A stretch of 64,000 nt of DNA. It comes from Bordetella parapertussis. GTDB taxonomy: Bacteria; Pseudomonadota; Gammaproteobacteria; Burkholderiales; SG8-41. The position numbers were made by a program, and so were the translations under genes. Positions 56,169-63,960 of the stretch are shown here, piece by piece (position 1 is the stretch's first letter; each line of letters begins with the position of its first letter). Where the stretch lies: contig CAMATZ010000025.1 in assembly GCA_945861275.1 (NCBI GenBank), positions 20,180 through 84,179 of the forward strand, in the 5' to 3' direction. The notes under the pieces are model-generated. The model did not search any database, had not been told where the DNA came from, and saw only the letters and a program-made list of their open reading frames with translations.

Positions 56169-56744
56169 ATGGCTCAACAATCGCGTCTGATCAAGAAATA
56201 TCCGAACCGCCGTCTCTACGACACCGAGACCAGCGCCTACATCACGCTGGGCGATGTCAAAAAGCTGGTGCTCGATAACGTTGCGTTTCGCGTTGAAGAA
56301 GCCAAGTCCAAGGAAGACCTCACGCGCAGCATTCTGCTGCAAATCATTCTCGAAGAAGAAGCCGCCGGTGCGCCGATGTTCTCCAGCGATCTGTTGTCGC
56401 AGATCATCCGCTTTTACGGCAATGCGATGCAGGGCATGATGGGCAACTTCCTCGAAAAAAACGTGCACACCTTCATGGATATACAAAAGCGCATGCAGGC
56501 GCAGTCGAGCCAGCTCTACGGCGCTAACCCCATGCTCAACACCGAAGCGTGGAACGAATTTGTAAAAATGCAGGGCCCGGCGATTCAGGGCTTGATGGGC
56601 CGTTACCTCGAACAAAGCGCGAATGCCTTTGTCGAAATGCAGAATCAAATGCAAAATCAAACGCGCAATATGTTCGGCGGCTTTCCCTTTCCCGGCTTTG
56701 GTGGCGCTGCGCCGGGTAAAGACGGCGGCGAGAACAAGGGTTAG
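56169..56744 (+). CDS. phaR: PHA synthesis repressor PhaR
   Basis: 191 aa. The DNA-binding N-terminus LIKKYPNRRLYDTETSAYITLGDVKKLVL is diagnostic of the PhaR/PhbR family. The middle is a Met/Gln-rich helical region (QNQMQNQTRNMFGG) that binds PHB. When polymer is short it represses phasin genes (phaP); binding PHB releases it. It closes the phaC-phaB-phaR cluster. Confidence 0.95.
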   Translation: MAQQSRLIKKYPNRRLYDTETSAYITLGDVKKLVLDNVAFRVEEAKSKEDLTRSILLQIILEEEAAGAPMFSSDLLSQIIRFYGNAMQGMMGNFLEKNVHTFMDIQKRMQAQSSQLYGANPMLNTEAWNEFVKMQGPAIQGLMGRYLEQSANAFVEMQNQMQNQTRNMFGGFPFPGFGGAAPGKDGGENKG

Positions 56745-56841
56745 TGTATTGGCTCGCAATCAAGCCTGAATAGTGGCGAGGTACTAGCGAATCTCCTCCC
56801 CTATGAAGGGGCGGCAATAAAGACCTGACACGCCTCAACAA

Positions 56842-58161
56842 ATGATCGCAAAAAAAGTCGGATTCGTATCGCTAGGCTGCCCCAAGGCGCTGGTCGATTC
56901 CGAACGCATCCTTACGCAGTTACGCGCGGAAGGTTATTTAATCTCGCCTTCGTATAACGACGCCGATCTGGTGGTGGTCAACACCTGTGGCTTTATTGAT
57001 TCCGCCATCGACGAATCGCTGGCTGCCATCGGCGAAGCGCTTGCCGAAAACGGCAAAGTCATCGTCACCGGCTGTCTCGGCGCCAAGGGTGATATCGTCA
57101 GGAACACGCACCCGCGTGTGCTCGCCGTCACCGGCCCGCACGCCACCGATGAGGTAATGCGCGCTGTCCACAAGCATCTGCCGCACAAGCACAACCCGCA
57201 CCTGGATCTGGTGCCGCCGCCACGTGATATTGGTATCAAGCTCACGCCCGGGCATTACGCCTATCTCAAAATCGCCGAAGGCTGCAATCACCGCTGCACG
57301 TTTTGCATTATCCCGTCGCTGCGCGGTGATCTGGTCAGCCGCCCCATCGGCGAAGTGATGCAGGAAGCCGACAATCTGGTCAAAGCCGGGGTAAAAGAAC
57401 TGCTGGTGATTTCACAGGACACCAGCGCCTATGGCGTGGATATTAAATACCGCACCGGCTTTTGGGGCGGCAAGCCGATCAAGACGCGCATGACCGCGCT
57501 GGCGCAGGCGTTGGGCGAACTCGGTGTGTGGGTACGGCTGCACTACGTGTATCCGTATCCGCACGTGGACGAGGTGATTCCGCTGATGGCCGAGGGAAAA
57601 ATCCTGCCCTATCTCGATGTGCCGTTCCAGCACGCGAGTCCGCGCATCCTTAAACTCATGAAGCGCCCGGCCAATAGCGAAAACACGCTGGCACGCATCA
57701 AAGCCTGGCGTGCGATTTGCCCGGAACTGACGATACGCAGCACCTTCATCACCGGGTTTCCGGGAGAGACCGAAGCGGAGTTTGAAGCCTTGCTGGCGTT
57801 TCTTGAAGAAGCGCAATTGGATCGCGTGGGCTGCTTTGCTTATTCACCGGTCGAAGGCGCCACCGCCAATGCGTTGCCGAATCCGCTGCCGGTTGACGTG
57901 CGCGAAGAACGCCGCGCGCGCTTCATGCAAGCCCAGGAAAAAATCAGCAAAGCCCGCTTGAAGAAAAAAGTGGGGCAGACGTTGACGGTGCTGGTCGACA
58001 GCAATGATGGAACCCAGGCAGTCGCCCGCAGCAGCGCCGATGCGCCTGAAATCGATGGCAGCGTTTTCATCAGCAAGCCCGGCGCGATCAAGCCCGGTGA
58101 CTTTATACAAGTCAAGGTCACGCGCGCGGACGCGCATGACCTTTACGCAAAACTCGTTTAA
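56842..58161 (+). CDS. rimO: Ribosomal protein S12 methylthiotransferase RimO
   Basis: 439 aa. The N-terminal MTTase domain has Cys13, Cys49 and Cys78 for one [4Fe-4S] cluster. The radical SAM motif CNHRCTFC supplies Cys148, Cys152 and Cys155. A C-terminal TRAM domain ([18 protein letters not shown]) follows. It methylthiolates S12 at Asp88. The start ATG matches the family ([18 protein letters not shown]). A dispersed-motif copy follows the stop, then DUF1232 12 bases on. Confidence 0.95.
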   Translation: MIAKKVGFVSLGCPKALVDSERILTQLRAEGYLISPSYNDADLVVVNTCGFIDSAIDESLAAIGEALAENGKVIVTGCLGAKGDIVRNTHPRVLAVTGPHATDEVMRAVHKHLPHKHNPHLDLVPPPRDIGIKLTPGHYAYLKIAEGCNHRCTFCIIPSLRGDLVSRPIGEVMQEADNLVKAGVKELLVISQDTSAYGVDIKYRTGFWGGKPIKTRMTALAQALGELGVWVRLHYVYPYPHVDEVIPLMAEGKILPYLDVPFQHASPRILKLMKRPANSENTLARIKAWRAICPELTIRSTFITGFPGETEAEFEALLAFLEEAQLDRVGCFAYSPVEGATANALPNPLPVDVREERRARFMQAQEKISKARLKKKVGQTLTVLVDSNDGTQAVARSSADAPEIDGSVFISKPGAIKPGDFIQVKVTRADAHDLYAKLV

Positions 58162-58178
58162 AAACAAATTCTTATGAT
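58156..58178 (-). repeat. Dispersed motif copy (TAANNNNYTGTTTTTA)
   Basis: Minus strand TAAGAATTTGTTTTTAAA, at the rimO stop and the start codon of the next gene. Confidence 0.55.
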
Positions 58179-58554
58179 AAAGCGGCTGCTGCAATGGGCA
58201 GAAAAGCTCAAAGCCGAAGCCGTTGCGCTGTGGTTTTGCTACCGCCATCCGCAAACCCCGTGGATCGCAAAAGTTCTGGCGTTAGCCGTCGTCGCCTACG
58301 CCTTCAGCCCGATTGATCTGATCCCCGATTTCATACCCGTGCTGGGCCTGCTCGACGATGCGATTTTATTGCCCATCGGTATTTGGCTCACACTGAAATT
58401 CATCCCCGCACCGATACTCGCCGAGTGCCGCGCCAAGGCCACACAGTGGCTTGCCGAAAAACACGGCAAGCCGCGCAACTGGTTCGGCGCGGCAATTATT
58501 CTCGCTTTGTGGATAGCCGCAGCGTGGCTGTGCTGGAAATGGTTTATCGCTTAA
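58174..58554 (+). CDS. DUF1232 (YkvA-like) membrane protein
   Basis: 126 aa. The motif YAFSPIDLIPDFIPVLGLLDDAILLPIG (47-74) is diagnostic of DUF1232. Three hydrophobic segments and a Trp-rich C-terminus (LALWIAAAWLCWKW) are seen. Function unknown. It probably shares a transcript with rimO, 12 bases upstream. Confidence 0.88.
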   Translation: MIKRLLQWAEKLKAEAVALWFCYRHPQTPWIAKVLALAVVAYAFSPIDLIPDFIPVLGLLDDAILLPIGIWLTLKFIPAPILAECRAKATQWLAEKHGKPRNWFGAAIILALWIAAAWLCWKWFIA

Positions 58555-58652
58555 TCGGTCTATGCCTTCCGGCGCCTGCGCAAGCGTGAGGCAGCTTAAG
58601 AGCTAGGGCTAAGGGCAGAACGCGCGGGATGAGTTCCTTTCAACCCGGACAC

Positions 58653-60623
58653 TCAACTCGCAACGGCAGCAGGACGCACCATCACCGGCGCAGGGGCGGC
58701 AAAAAACGCCTCCACCTCCGCCAAATCCCGCGTGCGTTTCATTGGCGGCAGACTGCGCCAGATGCGCTTGCCATAGGGTTTGTCCACCAAGCGCGGATCG
58801 CAAATCATCAGCACGCCACGGTCGGTTTCGTCGCGGATCAAACGCCCCGCCCCCTGCTTCAGGGTAATCACCGCCTGCGGCACCTGATATTCCATAAAGG
58901 CATTGCGACCTTCGCGATTCATTTTGTCGATGCGCGCAGCGAGCACCGGATCATCGGGCGGCGAAAACGGCAGGCGGTCGATCACCACCACCGACAGTGC
59001 TTCACCGCGCACGTCGACACCTTCCCAAAAACTTTGGCTGGCCACCAGCACGGCATTGCCCAATGTGCGAAAACGATCCAGCAACTCGGTGCGCGAACCT
59101 TCGCCCTGCAACAACACCGGATAATCGAGCCCGCGCGCCTTGAATTCCTCACGCACCAATTCACACGCCTCACGCATCGCACGCAGGCTGGTAAACAACA
59201 AGAACGCCCTGCCCTCGCTCGCCATCAGCACCGGCAACGCGGCTTGCACCACCGCCGCGGTGTATTCGCGGGTGTTCGGATTGGGCATGTTCGGGGGCAC
59301 ATACAGCAGCGCCTGATGTTCAAAATCAAACGGACTCGCCCAGCTTGCGGTCTGCGCATCCTGCAAACCCAATTCACCACAGTAGTGCTTGAAATCGCCA
59401 TTCACCGACAGCGTCGCCGAGGTAAACACCCAGGCGCGTGAAGTCTCGGTCACCTGCTTGCGAAAAATCTCCGCGATCGACAACGGCGTGGCGTGCAGTT
59501 GCAGCGAGTGGCCGAACAGCTCGATCCAGCGCACGAAGCCGTCGTCCTTGGCCCCATCGTAATTTCTCCAGCGTGCGATGGTCTGCGCCATCGCCTGCGC
59601 GCGGCTGCGGCAATTTTCAAGGCCTTCGCTGCGCTCGGCTTGCGACTCCAGCAACACGAACAACGCCGACAATTTTGCGCAGGCATTGTCTAGCGCGCCA
59701 GTGAAATCGCTATCACCATTGATCTGTTTGTGCGTCAGGCGACCGTTGTCTTCATCGCGTACCAGGCGTAAATCGCGCGCCGCTTTATCCAGCGCCAGCG
59801 CGGCTTCGGGCAGCGCCGCGAAATCGCGCGCGCCGGCGATGCCCTCCATGCGGGAATCGCGCGCCAAATCCAGCAGCTGCGATGTGGATACGCTCTCACC
59901 GAAAAACAGACTCGCGGTCTCGGGTAACTGATGCGCTTCATCAAAAATCACGGTGTTGCATTTGGGCAGCAACTCGGCCACGCCTTCGTCGCGCAACGCC
60001 ACGTCGGCAAAAAACAAATGGTGATTCACCACCACCACATCGGCCTCGAGCGCCTGCTTGCGCGCGCGCATGACAAAACATTTGTCGAAGTGCTCGCAGT
60101 TGGAGCCCAGGCAATTGTCGCGCGTGGAGGTCACGTGCGACCACACCGCGGCGCTCTCCGGCACCTCCGCCAAATCGGCGCGATCACCGCTTTGCGTGCG
60201 CCGCGCGAAGCTCGCGATCAGCTGCAGGTAACGGGCATCTTCGCGCGTGGGCAAACGGCCATCAGCCTGCGTGTTGGCCAGATGATGGTGGCACACATAA
60301 TTGGCGCGCCCCTTTAACAGCGCCACCGACACCGGCGCCTTTAACGCAGCACGCACCGTGGGAATATCGCGATCAAACAACTGATCCTGCAAATTCTTGG
60401 TGCCGGTGGAAATGATCACCTTGCCGCCGGACAACAACGCCGGTGCCAGATAAGCGAAAGTCTTGCCTGTGCCCGTACCGGCTTCCGCAACTATAACTTG
60501 TTGTTTTTGAATGGTTTTTTGGATTGCGAGCGCCATCTCAAGCTGGCCCGCGCGGGTACGAAAATCAGCAACGACGGCGGCTAAAGCACCGCCTGCGGAA
60601 AAGACTTTGTTGATTTCAGACAC
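58653..60623 (-). CDS. ATP-dependent DNA helicase, DinG/YoaA-like (XPD family)
   Basis: 656 aa. Walker A in EAGTGTGKT (47-55), DEAH at 228-231 and four Fe-S cysteines Cys111, Cys171, Cys176 and Cys182 (CLGSNCEHFDKC) mark an XPD-type 5'-3' helicase. The family unwinds R-loops and damaged DNA. Motif VI is QGAGRLIRDETDRGVL. GTG start at 60623. YoaA is the better match than DinG in many Betaproteobacteria, but I cannot separate them here. Codons near residues 36-45 (IQKTIQKQQV) contain a copy of the dispersed motif. An integrase pseudogene lies 10 bases upstream. Confidence 0.9.
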   Translation of the reverse strand: MSEINKVFSAGGALAAVVADFRTRAGQLEMALAIQKTIQKQQVIVAEAGTGTGKTFAYLAPALLSGGKVIISTGTKNLQDQLFDRDIPTVRAALKAPVSVALLKGRANYVCHHHLANTQADGRLPTREDARYLQLIASFARRTQSGDRADLAEVPESAAVWSHVTSTRDNCLGSNCEHFDKCFVMRARKQALEADVVVVNHHLFFADVALRDEGVAELLPKCNTVIFDEAHQLPETASLFFGESVSTSQLLDLARDSRMEGIAGARDFAALPEAALALDKAARDLRLVRDEDNGRLTHKQINGDSDFTGALDNACAKLSALFVLLESQAERSEGLENCRSRAQAMAQTIARWRNYDGAKDDGFVRWIELFGHSLQLHATPLSIAEIFRKQVTETSRAWVFTSATLSVNGDFKHYCGELGLQDAQTASWASPFDFEHQALLYVPPNMPNPNTREYTAAVVQAALPVLMASEGRAFLLFTSLRAMREACELVREEFKARGLDYPVLLQGEGSRTELLDRFRTLGNAVLVASQSFWEGVDVRGEALSVVVIDRLPFSPPDDPVLAARIDKMNREGRNAFMEYQVPQAVITLKQGAGRLIRDETDRGVLMICDPRLVDKPYGKRIWRSLPPMKRTRDLAEVEAFFAAPAPVMVRPAAVAS

Positions 60624-60633
60624 ACCGCGCAGT

Positions 60634-61077
60634 TTAGCGCGCGTCGAGCGGGCTGACTACACCGCGGCCCCCTTTGTTGAGCACGGTGCGTGTGAATCAT
60701 GGTGGTCGTGGCGAGCACCGACTGCACTTCCTCACGCGTTAAAACCACCGGCAAGCGTTGCGGCCGCTTCGCTTTAACCACGTTGTCGAGCCACGGTAAT
60801 TCGAGTTTCAAAACCTCGCGATACAAGAACAGAATCCCGGAGAGCGCCTGGTTCTGCGTTGATGCCGAAACTTTGCGCTCGACCGCCAGGTGCGTCAAAA
60901 AGGCCTCCACCTCGGGCGCCCCATCTCGCGCGGGTGCCGCAACCCTTGAAAACGTATGAAAAACCGCACCCAATAGACATACGCATCTTCGGTGCGTATG
61001 CTGTAATGGAGCCGTCGCACTTGATGGCGGAGCTGATCCAGCAATCGAGGCGTGGCGGAAACTGGGGGTGTTTGCAT
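60634..61077 (-). pseudogene. intI: Integron integrase intI, frameshifted and internally deleted
   Basis: Starts at ATG 61077. [20 protein letters not shown] and [20 protein letters not shown] are typical IntI N-terminus. A single base is missing in a G run near 60920 (EMG then [14 protein letters not shown] in another frame), continuing to RLPVVLTREEVQSVLA. The catalytic domain is absent: the reading jumps to TTMIHTH, the segment with the catalytic Tyr in IntI, and after an extra C continues as VLNKGGRGVVSPLDAR and a stop at 60634. So the N- and C-termini remain with two frameshifts and roughly 180-200 residues deleted. The gene reads away from the cassettes, as intI should. No activity possible. 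Confidence 0.85.
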
Positions 61078-61178
61078 TTCCGGTTTCGGACGTACTAAAT
61101 TTGACTAACGGTTTGATTAAATTAAATGTTTTTTCATAGAGCTGATCTTATATACAGTATTTTGGTGTGTTGTAAAGC

Positions 61179-61196
61179 GTCGCCAATAATGGCGAC
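61179..61196. repeat. Hairpin GTCGCCA-ATAA-TGGCGAC in attI region
   Basis: Perfect 7-bp stem with a 4-base loop, a few bases before the attI core. The AT-rich segment 61080-61170 between it and intI has no recognisable gene; possible AT-rich promoter elements exist but none is convincing. Confidence 0.6.
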
Positions 61197-61201
61197 TTTA
61201 A

Positions 61202-61208
61202 GTTAGGT
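61202..61208 (+). other. attI-like recombination core (GTTAGGT)
   Basis: GTTAGGT fits the core consensus GTTRRRY and lies between intI and the first cassette. Its right side (GTTAGGTCGCT) is the exact inverse of AGCGACCTAAC at the end of cassette 1, as expected because the two were joined in the circular cassette. Confidence 0.75.
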
Positions 61209-61239
61209 CGCTCAATTGCGTTCCAGTCGGAGGGAAGTC

Positions 61240-61848
61240 ATGGAAGAAAAATCTCCATATCACGAAGGTATGCGGCAACTCCAAGATGCCCGCGAAACCA
61301 CCCTGTTGGCAGATCGGCTCGCACAAGTCAGTGCTCGAACTGCGTTCAACGAAGACGACCACGCATTCATCGAACGATCCGCGATGTTCTTCATAGCCAC
61401 AGCTGATGCCCAAGGACGACCCGATTGTTCCTATAAGGGTGGCCTACCTGGCTTTGTCCGCGTAGTCGACGAACAGACCGTTGCCTTTCCTGACTACGAT
61501 GGAAACGGCATGTATCGATCCTGGGGAAACACGTTGGTAAACCCCAGCGTGGGGTTGCTCTTCATTGACTTCGAGAATCCCAAACGCCTTCGCATTAACG
61601 GCTCCGCGAAGATTAGCTTCGACGATCCGCTGTGCAATGAGTACCCCGGCTCGGTACTGATCGTCCGCGTCGTAGCGAAGCGAATATTTGGAAATTGCCC
61701 GCGCTACATTCATAAAATGGCCCTGGTCGAACACTCCGTCTACGCCCCGAGGGTCGGCTACACACCCCCAGTTCCGACATGGAAGACGCGGGAACACTAC
61801 CGGGACGTGCTTCCCGCGCGGGACCGTACGCCCGACGGCGAGAGCTAA
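61240..61848 (+). CDS. Cassette 1: pyridoxamine 5'-phosphate oxidase family (FMN split-barrel) protein
   Basis: 202 aa from ATG 61240, with GGAGGG just upstream; the track start at 61216 adds an implausible leader. The core AMFFIATADAQGRPDCSYKGGLPGFVRVVDEQTVAFPDYDGNGMYRSWGNTLVNPSVGLLFIDF is a split-barrel flavin-binding domain, as in pyridoxine oxidase-like and general-stress proteins. No signal peptide. Function unknown; it may bind FMN, F420 or haem. It occupies cassette 1 of the integron, in the correct orientation, with its start close to the cassette's 5' boundary. Confidence 0.85.
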   Translation: MEEKSPYHEGMRQLQDARETTLLADRLAQVSARTAFNEDDHAFIERSAMFFIATADAQGRPDCSYKGGLPGFVRVVDEQTVAFPDYDGNGMYRSWGNTLVNPSVGLLFIDFENPKRLRINGSAKISFDDPLCNEYPGSVLIVRVVAKRIFGNCPRYIHKMALVEHSVYAPRVGYTPPVPTWKTREHYRDVLPARDRTPDGES

Positions 61849-61869
61849 GGCGAACTTCTTAGTGCAGCG

Positions 61870-61955
61870 ACCTAACTTTAGTTGGTGCGGACGTGCTGGA
61901 AGCGCCGTGCCATAATTCATTTCTGTAGGGCACGCCGCACAACAAAACGTTAGGC
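61870..61955 (+). other. attC site of cassette 1
   Basis: The R'' core ACCTAAC (61870-61876) and R' core GTTAGGC (61949-61955) bound 86 bases. Inside, TTGGTGCGG pairs with CCGCACAA with one extrahelical G, and a central hairpin GTGCC...GGGCAC follows. This imperfect palindrome with bulges is the standard attC architecture. Confidence 0.8.
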
Positions 61956-61991
61956 GTCAATGTGGCAACGCGCCGAAAGATGGGAGGAACC

Positions 61992-62959
61992 ATGGTGCGA
62001 TCAATGGTAAGAGTGATGCGGTATTTCGGGCTCGTGCTCCTAGGATGCGTTTCGACGGCATCGGCTCAGGAGTGGCCGAAACAGAAGCCCGTATCGTTCG
62101 TCGTGGCATTCGGCGCCGGGTCCATTACCGACACGCTCGCGCGGATGGTCGGGCAGAAGCTCTCGGAATCGCTCGGCCAGACCGTCGTCGTGGACAACCG
62201 ACCCGGGGCCGGGGGGAACATCGGTGCACAGCGGGTCCGGAATGCAGCACCCGACGGCTACACGATCCTATGCACAGCACCGCGTACACCGTCAATCCGG
62301 CCCTTTTCCCGAACGCCGGCTACGATCCTTTGAAGGACTTCGTCCCGTTGATCCTGGCCGCCAGCACCCCCAACGCCTTCTCCGTGCACCCGTCGGTGCC
62401 GGCAAGAAACCTTCAGGAGCTGATCAAGCTCTCGCGCCAGCACCCGCTTGCTTACGCCTCTCCCGGCATCGGCACCTCGCCGCACCTTTCGATGGAGCGG
62501 ATCAAGGCCATCGCGAAGATCGACATCACTCACGTGCCGTACCAGCCGGCGCAGGCGGTCAACGCGTTGATCGGCGGCCACGCGCCCGTGCTGTCCATCT
62601 CGGTATCTATACAGCTTCCGCACATCAAAGTCGGAAAAATCCGAGCCCTCGCGGTGACGAGCGCACAGCGCGCCTCCTCCGTGCCAGACGTACCGACCGT
62701 CGCCGAGCAGGGATTCAAGGGCTACGAAGAATTGAACTGGTTCGGCATCTTCGGACCCGCCGGCATGCCGGCCGAGATCGCCGGTCGCCTGAACACCGAG
62801 ATAAACCGGGTTCTGGAGCTGCAAGACATCAGGGACAAGCTCGGCCAACTCGGCCTCGATTTCCGCCGCAACTCGCTCGCGGACTTCGCCGCCTTCATCA
62901 AAGATGAGGTCCCGAAGCAGGCGAAGGCCGTCAAGGACTCCGGCGCGAAGGTTGATTGA
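61992..62959 (+). pseudogene. Cassette 2: Bug family receptor with -1 frameshift
   Basis: Starts at ATG 61992, GGAGG 5 bases upstream. The signal peptide MVRSMVRVMRYFGLVLLGCVSTASAQ leads into EWPKQKPVSFVVAFGAGSITDTLA, VVDNRPGAGGNIGAQ and PDGYTIL in frame 1. One base is missing near 62269; after it frame 2 continues MHSTAYTVNPALFPNAGYD, THVPYQPAQAVNALIGG and DSGAKVD to the stop at 62959. The rest is intact, so it is a recent pseudogene or a sequencing error. It lies inside the integron array; receptor-protein cassettes are unusual. Confidence 0.85.
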
Positions 62960-63111
62960 GGCAATACGTGCCGCCCAACTCCAGGTGGAACGGACGGGCC
63001 GCCAGCGTAGTGGCATCATCAACCGTGATCGCGGCCCGCCGTTCACCAACACGCTGGGGCTGCAGAAAAAGGCTCCGAACGCGAGGTTTGTGCAAGGCCC
63101 ATAAAACGCGA

Positions 63112-63165
63112 CCTCACAGAACGCTCTAGAATCCACGCAAAAATTTTCGGAGGGGTACATGCATA
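63112..63165 (+). repeat. Direct repeat (AGAACGCTCTANAATC), copy A
   Basis: AGAACGCTCTAGAATCCACGC followed by an AGGGG-containing stretch; about three quarters identical to 63911-63960. Both contain a TAGAAT/TACAAT-like -10. Other parts of 62960-63303 show an imperfect GC-rich hairpin (near 62990-63045) but no gene. Confidence 0.6.
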
Positions 63166-63223
63166 CCCAAAATAGAGCAAGAACGGCAAGAGTCGGAGTG
63201 CCCAGGGTTTTTCTACAGCCTCG

Positions 63224-63230
63224 TTAGGCT
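63224..63230 (+). other. Cassette junction core GTTAGGC
   Basis: GTTAGGC matches GTTRRRY and marks the start of the cassette holding the 138-aa gene. Its matching attC R'' core is at 63795. The attC of the preceding cassette could not be identified upstream of it, so this junction is degenerate. Confidence 0.5.
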
Positions 63231-63303
63231 TTGACTCAATGTTGGTGGCGGTTGGGTCATAAGCTATGAGAAGAATCTGCCGCCAACGACTCATGAGGAG
63301 GTA

Positions 63304-63720
63304 ATGAATATGGCTAGGATACGTGTTGATCTTGAGAGTGTCCAAGTGACCGAGGGTCAAGGGATTAGTGAGGGAGATTTTGAACTGCGCATCCAGGTGC
63401 GAGAAGGCAGCAACAACATTGTCTGGCCCTCGCTCAATGGAAGTACGAAGGTCGACAAGGGAGGAGCGGCCCAATCAATCGGCCGAGAGGTCGCGACCTA
63501 CACCGTCACATCAGGAACGCTGAGCAAGAGGTTTACGATCGATGTGACTGAGGTCGACAAGGGCACGCTTGGACAGGACGACCAAGGTCAGAGCACGATC
63601 ACCTTCCAACTGAAGCCGAACATGGGACTTTCCACGAATTCCGTGACCATCAGCCTGAAGCGGCCTAACATGAGCTACCGAGGCGAAGTCAAGGTCACTA
63701 TGACGGCCCAGGAGGCCTGA
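63304..63720 (+). CDS. Cassette 3: hypothetical beta-rich protein
   Basis: 138 aa with an excellent AGGAGG 3-8 bases upstream of ATG 63304. No family recognised. The sequence alternates polar and hydrophobic residues (RVDLESVQVTEGQG, FELRIQVREGSNNIVWP, YTVTSGTLSKRFTIDVTEVDKG), predicting an antiparallel beta-sandwich. No signal peptide, membrane helix, cysteine or active-site motif is evident. Such unknown small proteins are typical of integron cassettes. The codon use is less GC-biased than that of the core genes. Confidence 0.7.
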   Translation: MNMARIRVDLESVQVTEGQGISEGDFELRIQVREGSNNIVWPSLNGSTKVDKGGAAQSIGREVATYTVTSGTLSKRFTIDVTEVDKGTLGQDDQGQSTITFQLKPNMGLSTNSVTISLKRPNMSYRGEVKVTMTAQEA

Positions 63721-63794
63721 GCCCCTAACCTGCGGTGATTCGGTGTTGCAGGCTTGCCTTGTGAATCGGCGAGGCAACAATCGAAAGCAATTTT

Positions 63795-63860
63795 GCCTAA
63801 CAATCGCGTCGAGAAGGACGCGGCGTAAGGCGCCGCGCCCCTCAAGCGAAGCGTTGAGGC
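63795..63860 (+). other. attC site of cassette 3
   Basis: R'' core GCCTAAC (63795-63801) and a 3' end CGTTGAGGC near 63853-63860 that matches GTTRRRY imperfectly (one extra G). The interior GACGCGGCGTAAGGCGCCGC folds to a hairpin, and the layout resembles the classical 59-base element. About 66 bases. Confidence 0.65.
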
Positions 63861-63910
63861 TGTGCAAAAACCATGGCACGGATATTTCCAATGAAGTTAC
63901 TCGTAAAAAA

Positions 63911-63960
63911 GTCTCTCAGAACGCTCTACAATCGACGCTTGCATACTCGGGAGGGGTTGA
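63911..63960 (+). repeat. Direct repeat (AGAACGCTCTANAATC), copy B
   Basis: AGAACGCTCTACAATCGACGC followed by GGGAGGGG, similar to 63112. 799 bases separate the copies. It lies in the start of a fourth, incomplete cassette beyond 63860 in which no gene can be called. Confidence 0.6.

Noticed and set aside
58629-59441. 270-aa plus-strand ORF
   Set aside because: Lies wholly inside the DinG-like helicase on the other strand; composition is typical of antisense GC-rich frames.
60774-60986. 70-aa minus-strand ORF in intI region
   Set aside because: Third-frame shadow of the integrase remnant; no IntI motifs in this frame.
62224-62907. 227-aa basic ORF in the third frame of the cassette receptor
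   Set aside because: The conserved Bug sequence continues in the frame of 62045-62959; this frame is Arg-rich shadow.
62960-63224. attC for cassette 2 (GCCCAAC near 62970 or GTTGGGT near 63252)
   Set aside because: Cores do not pair at a plausible attC length (about 60-140 bases) with a matching partner, so I left the site uncalled.
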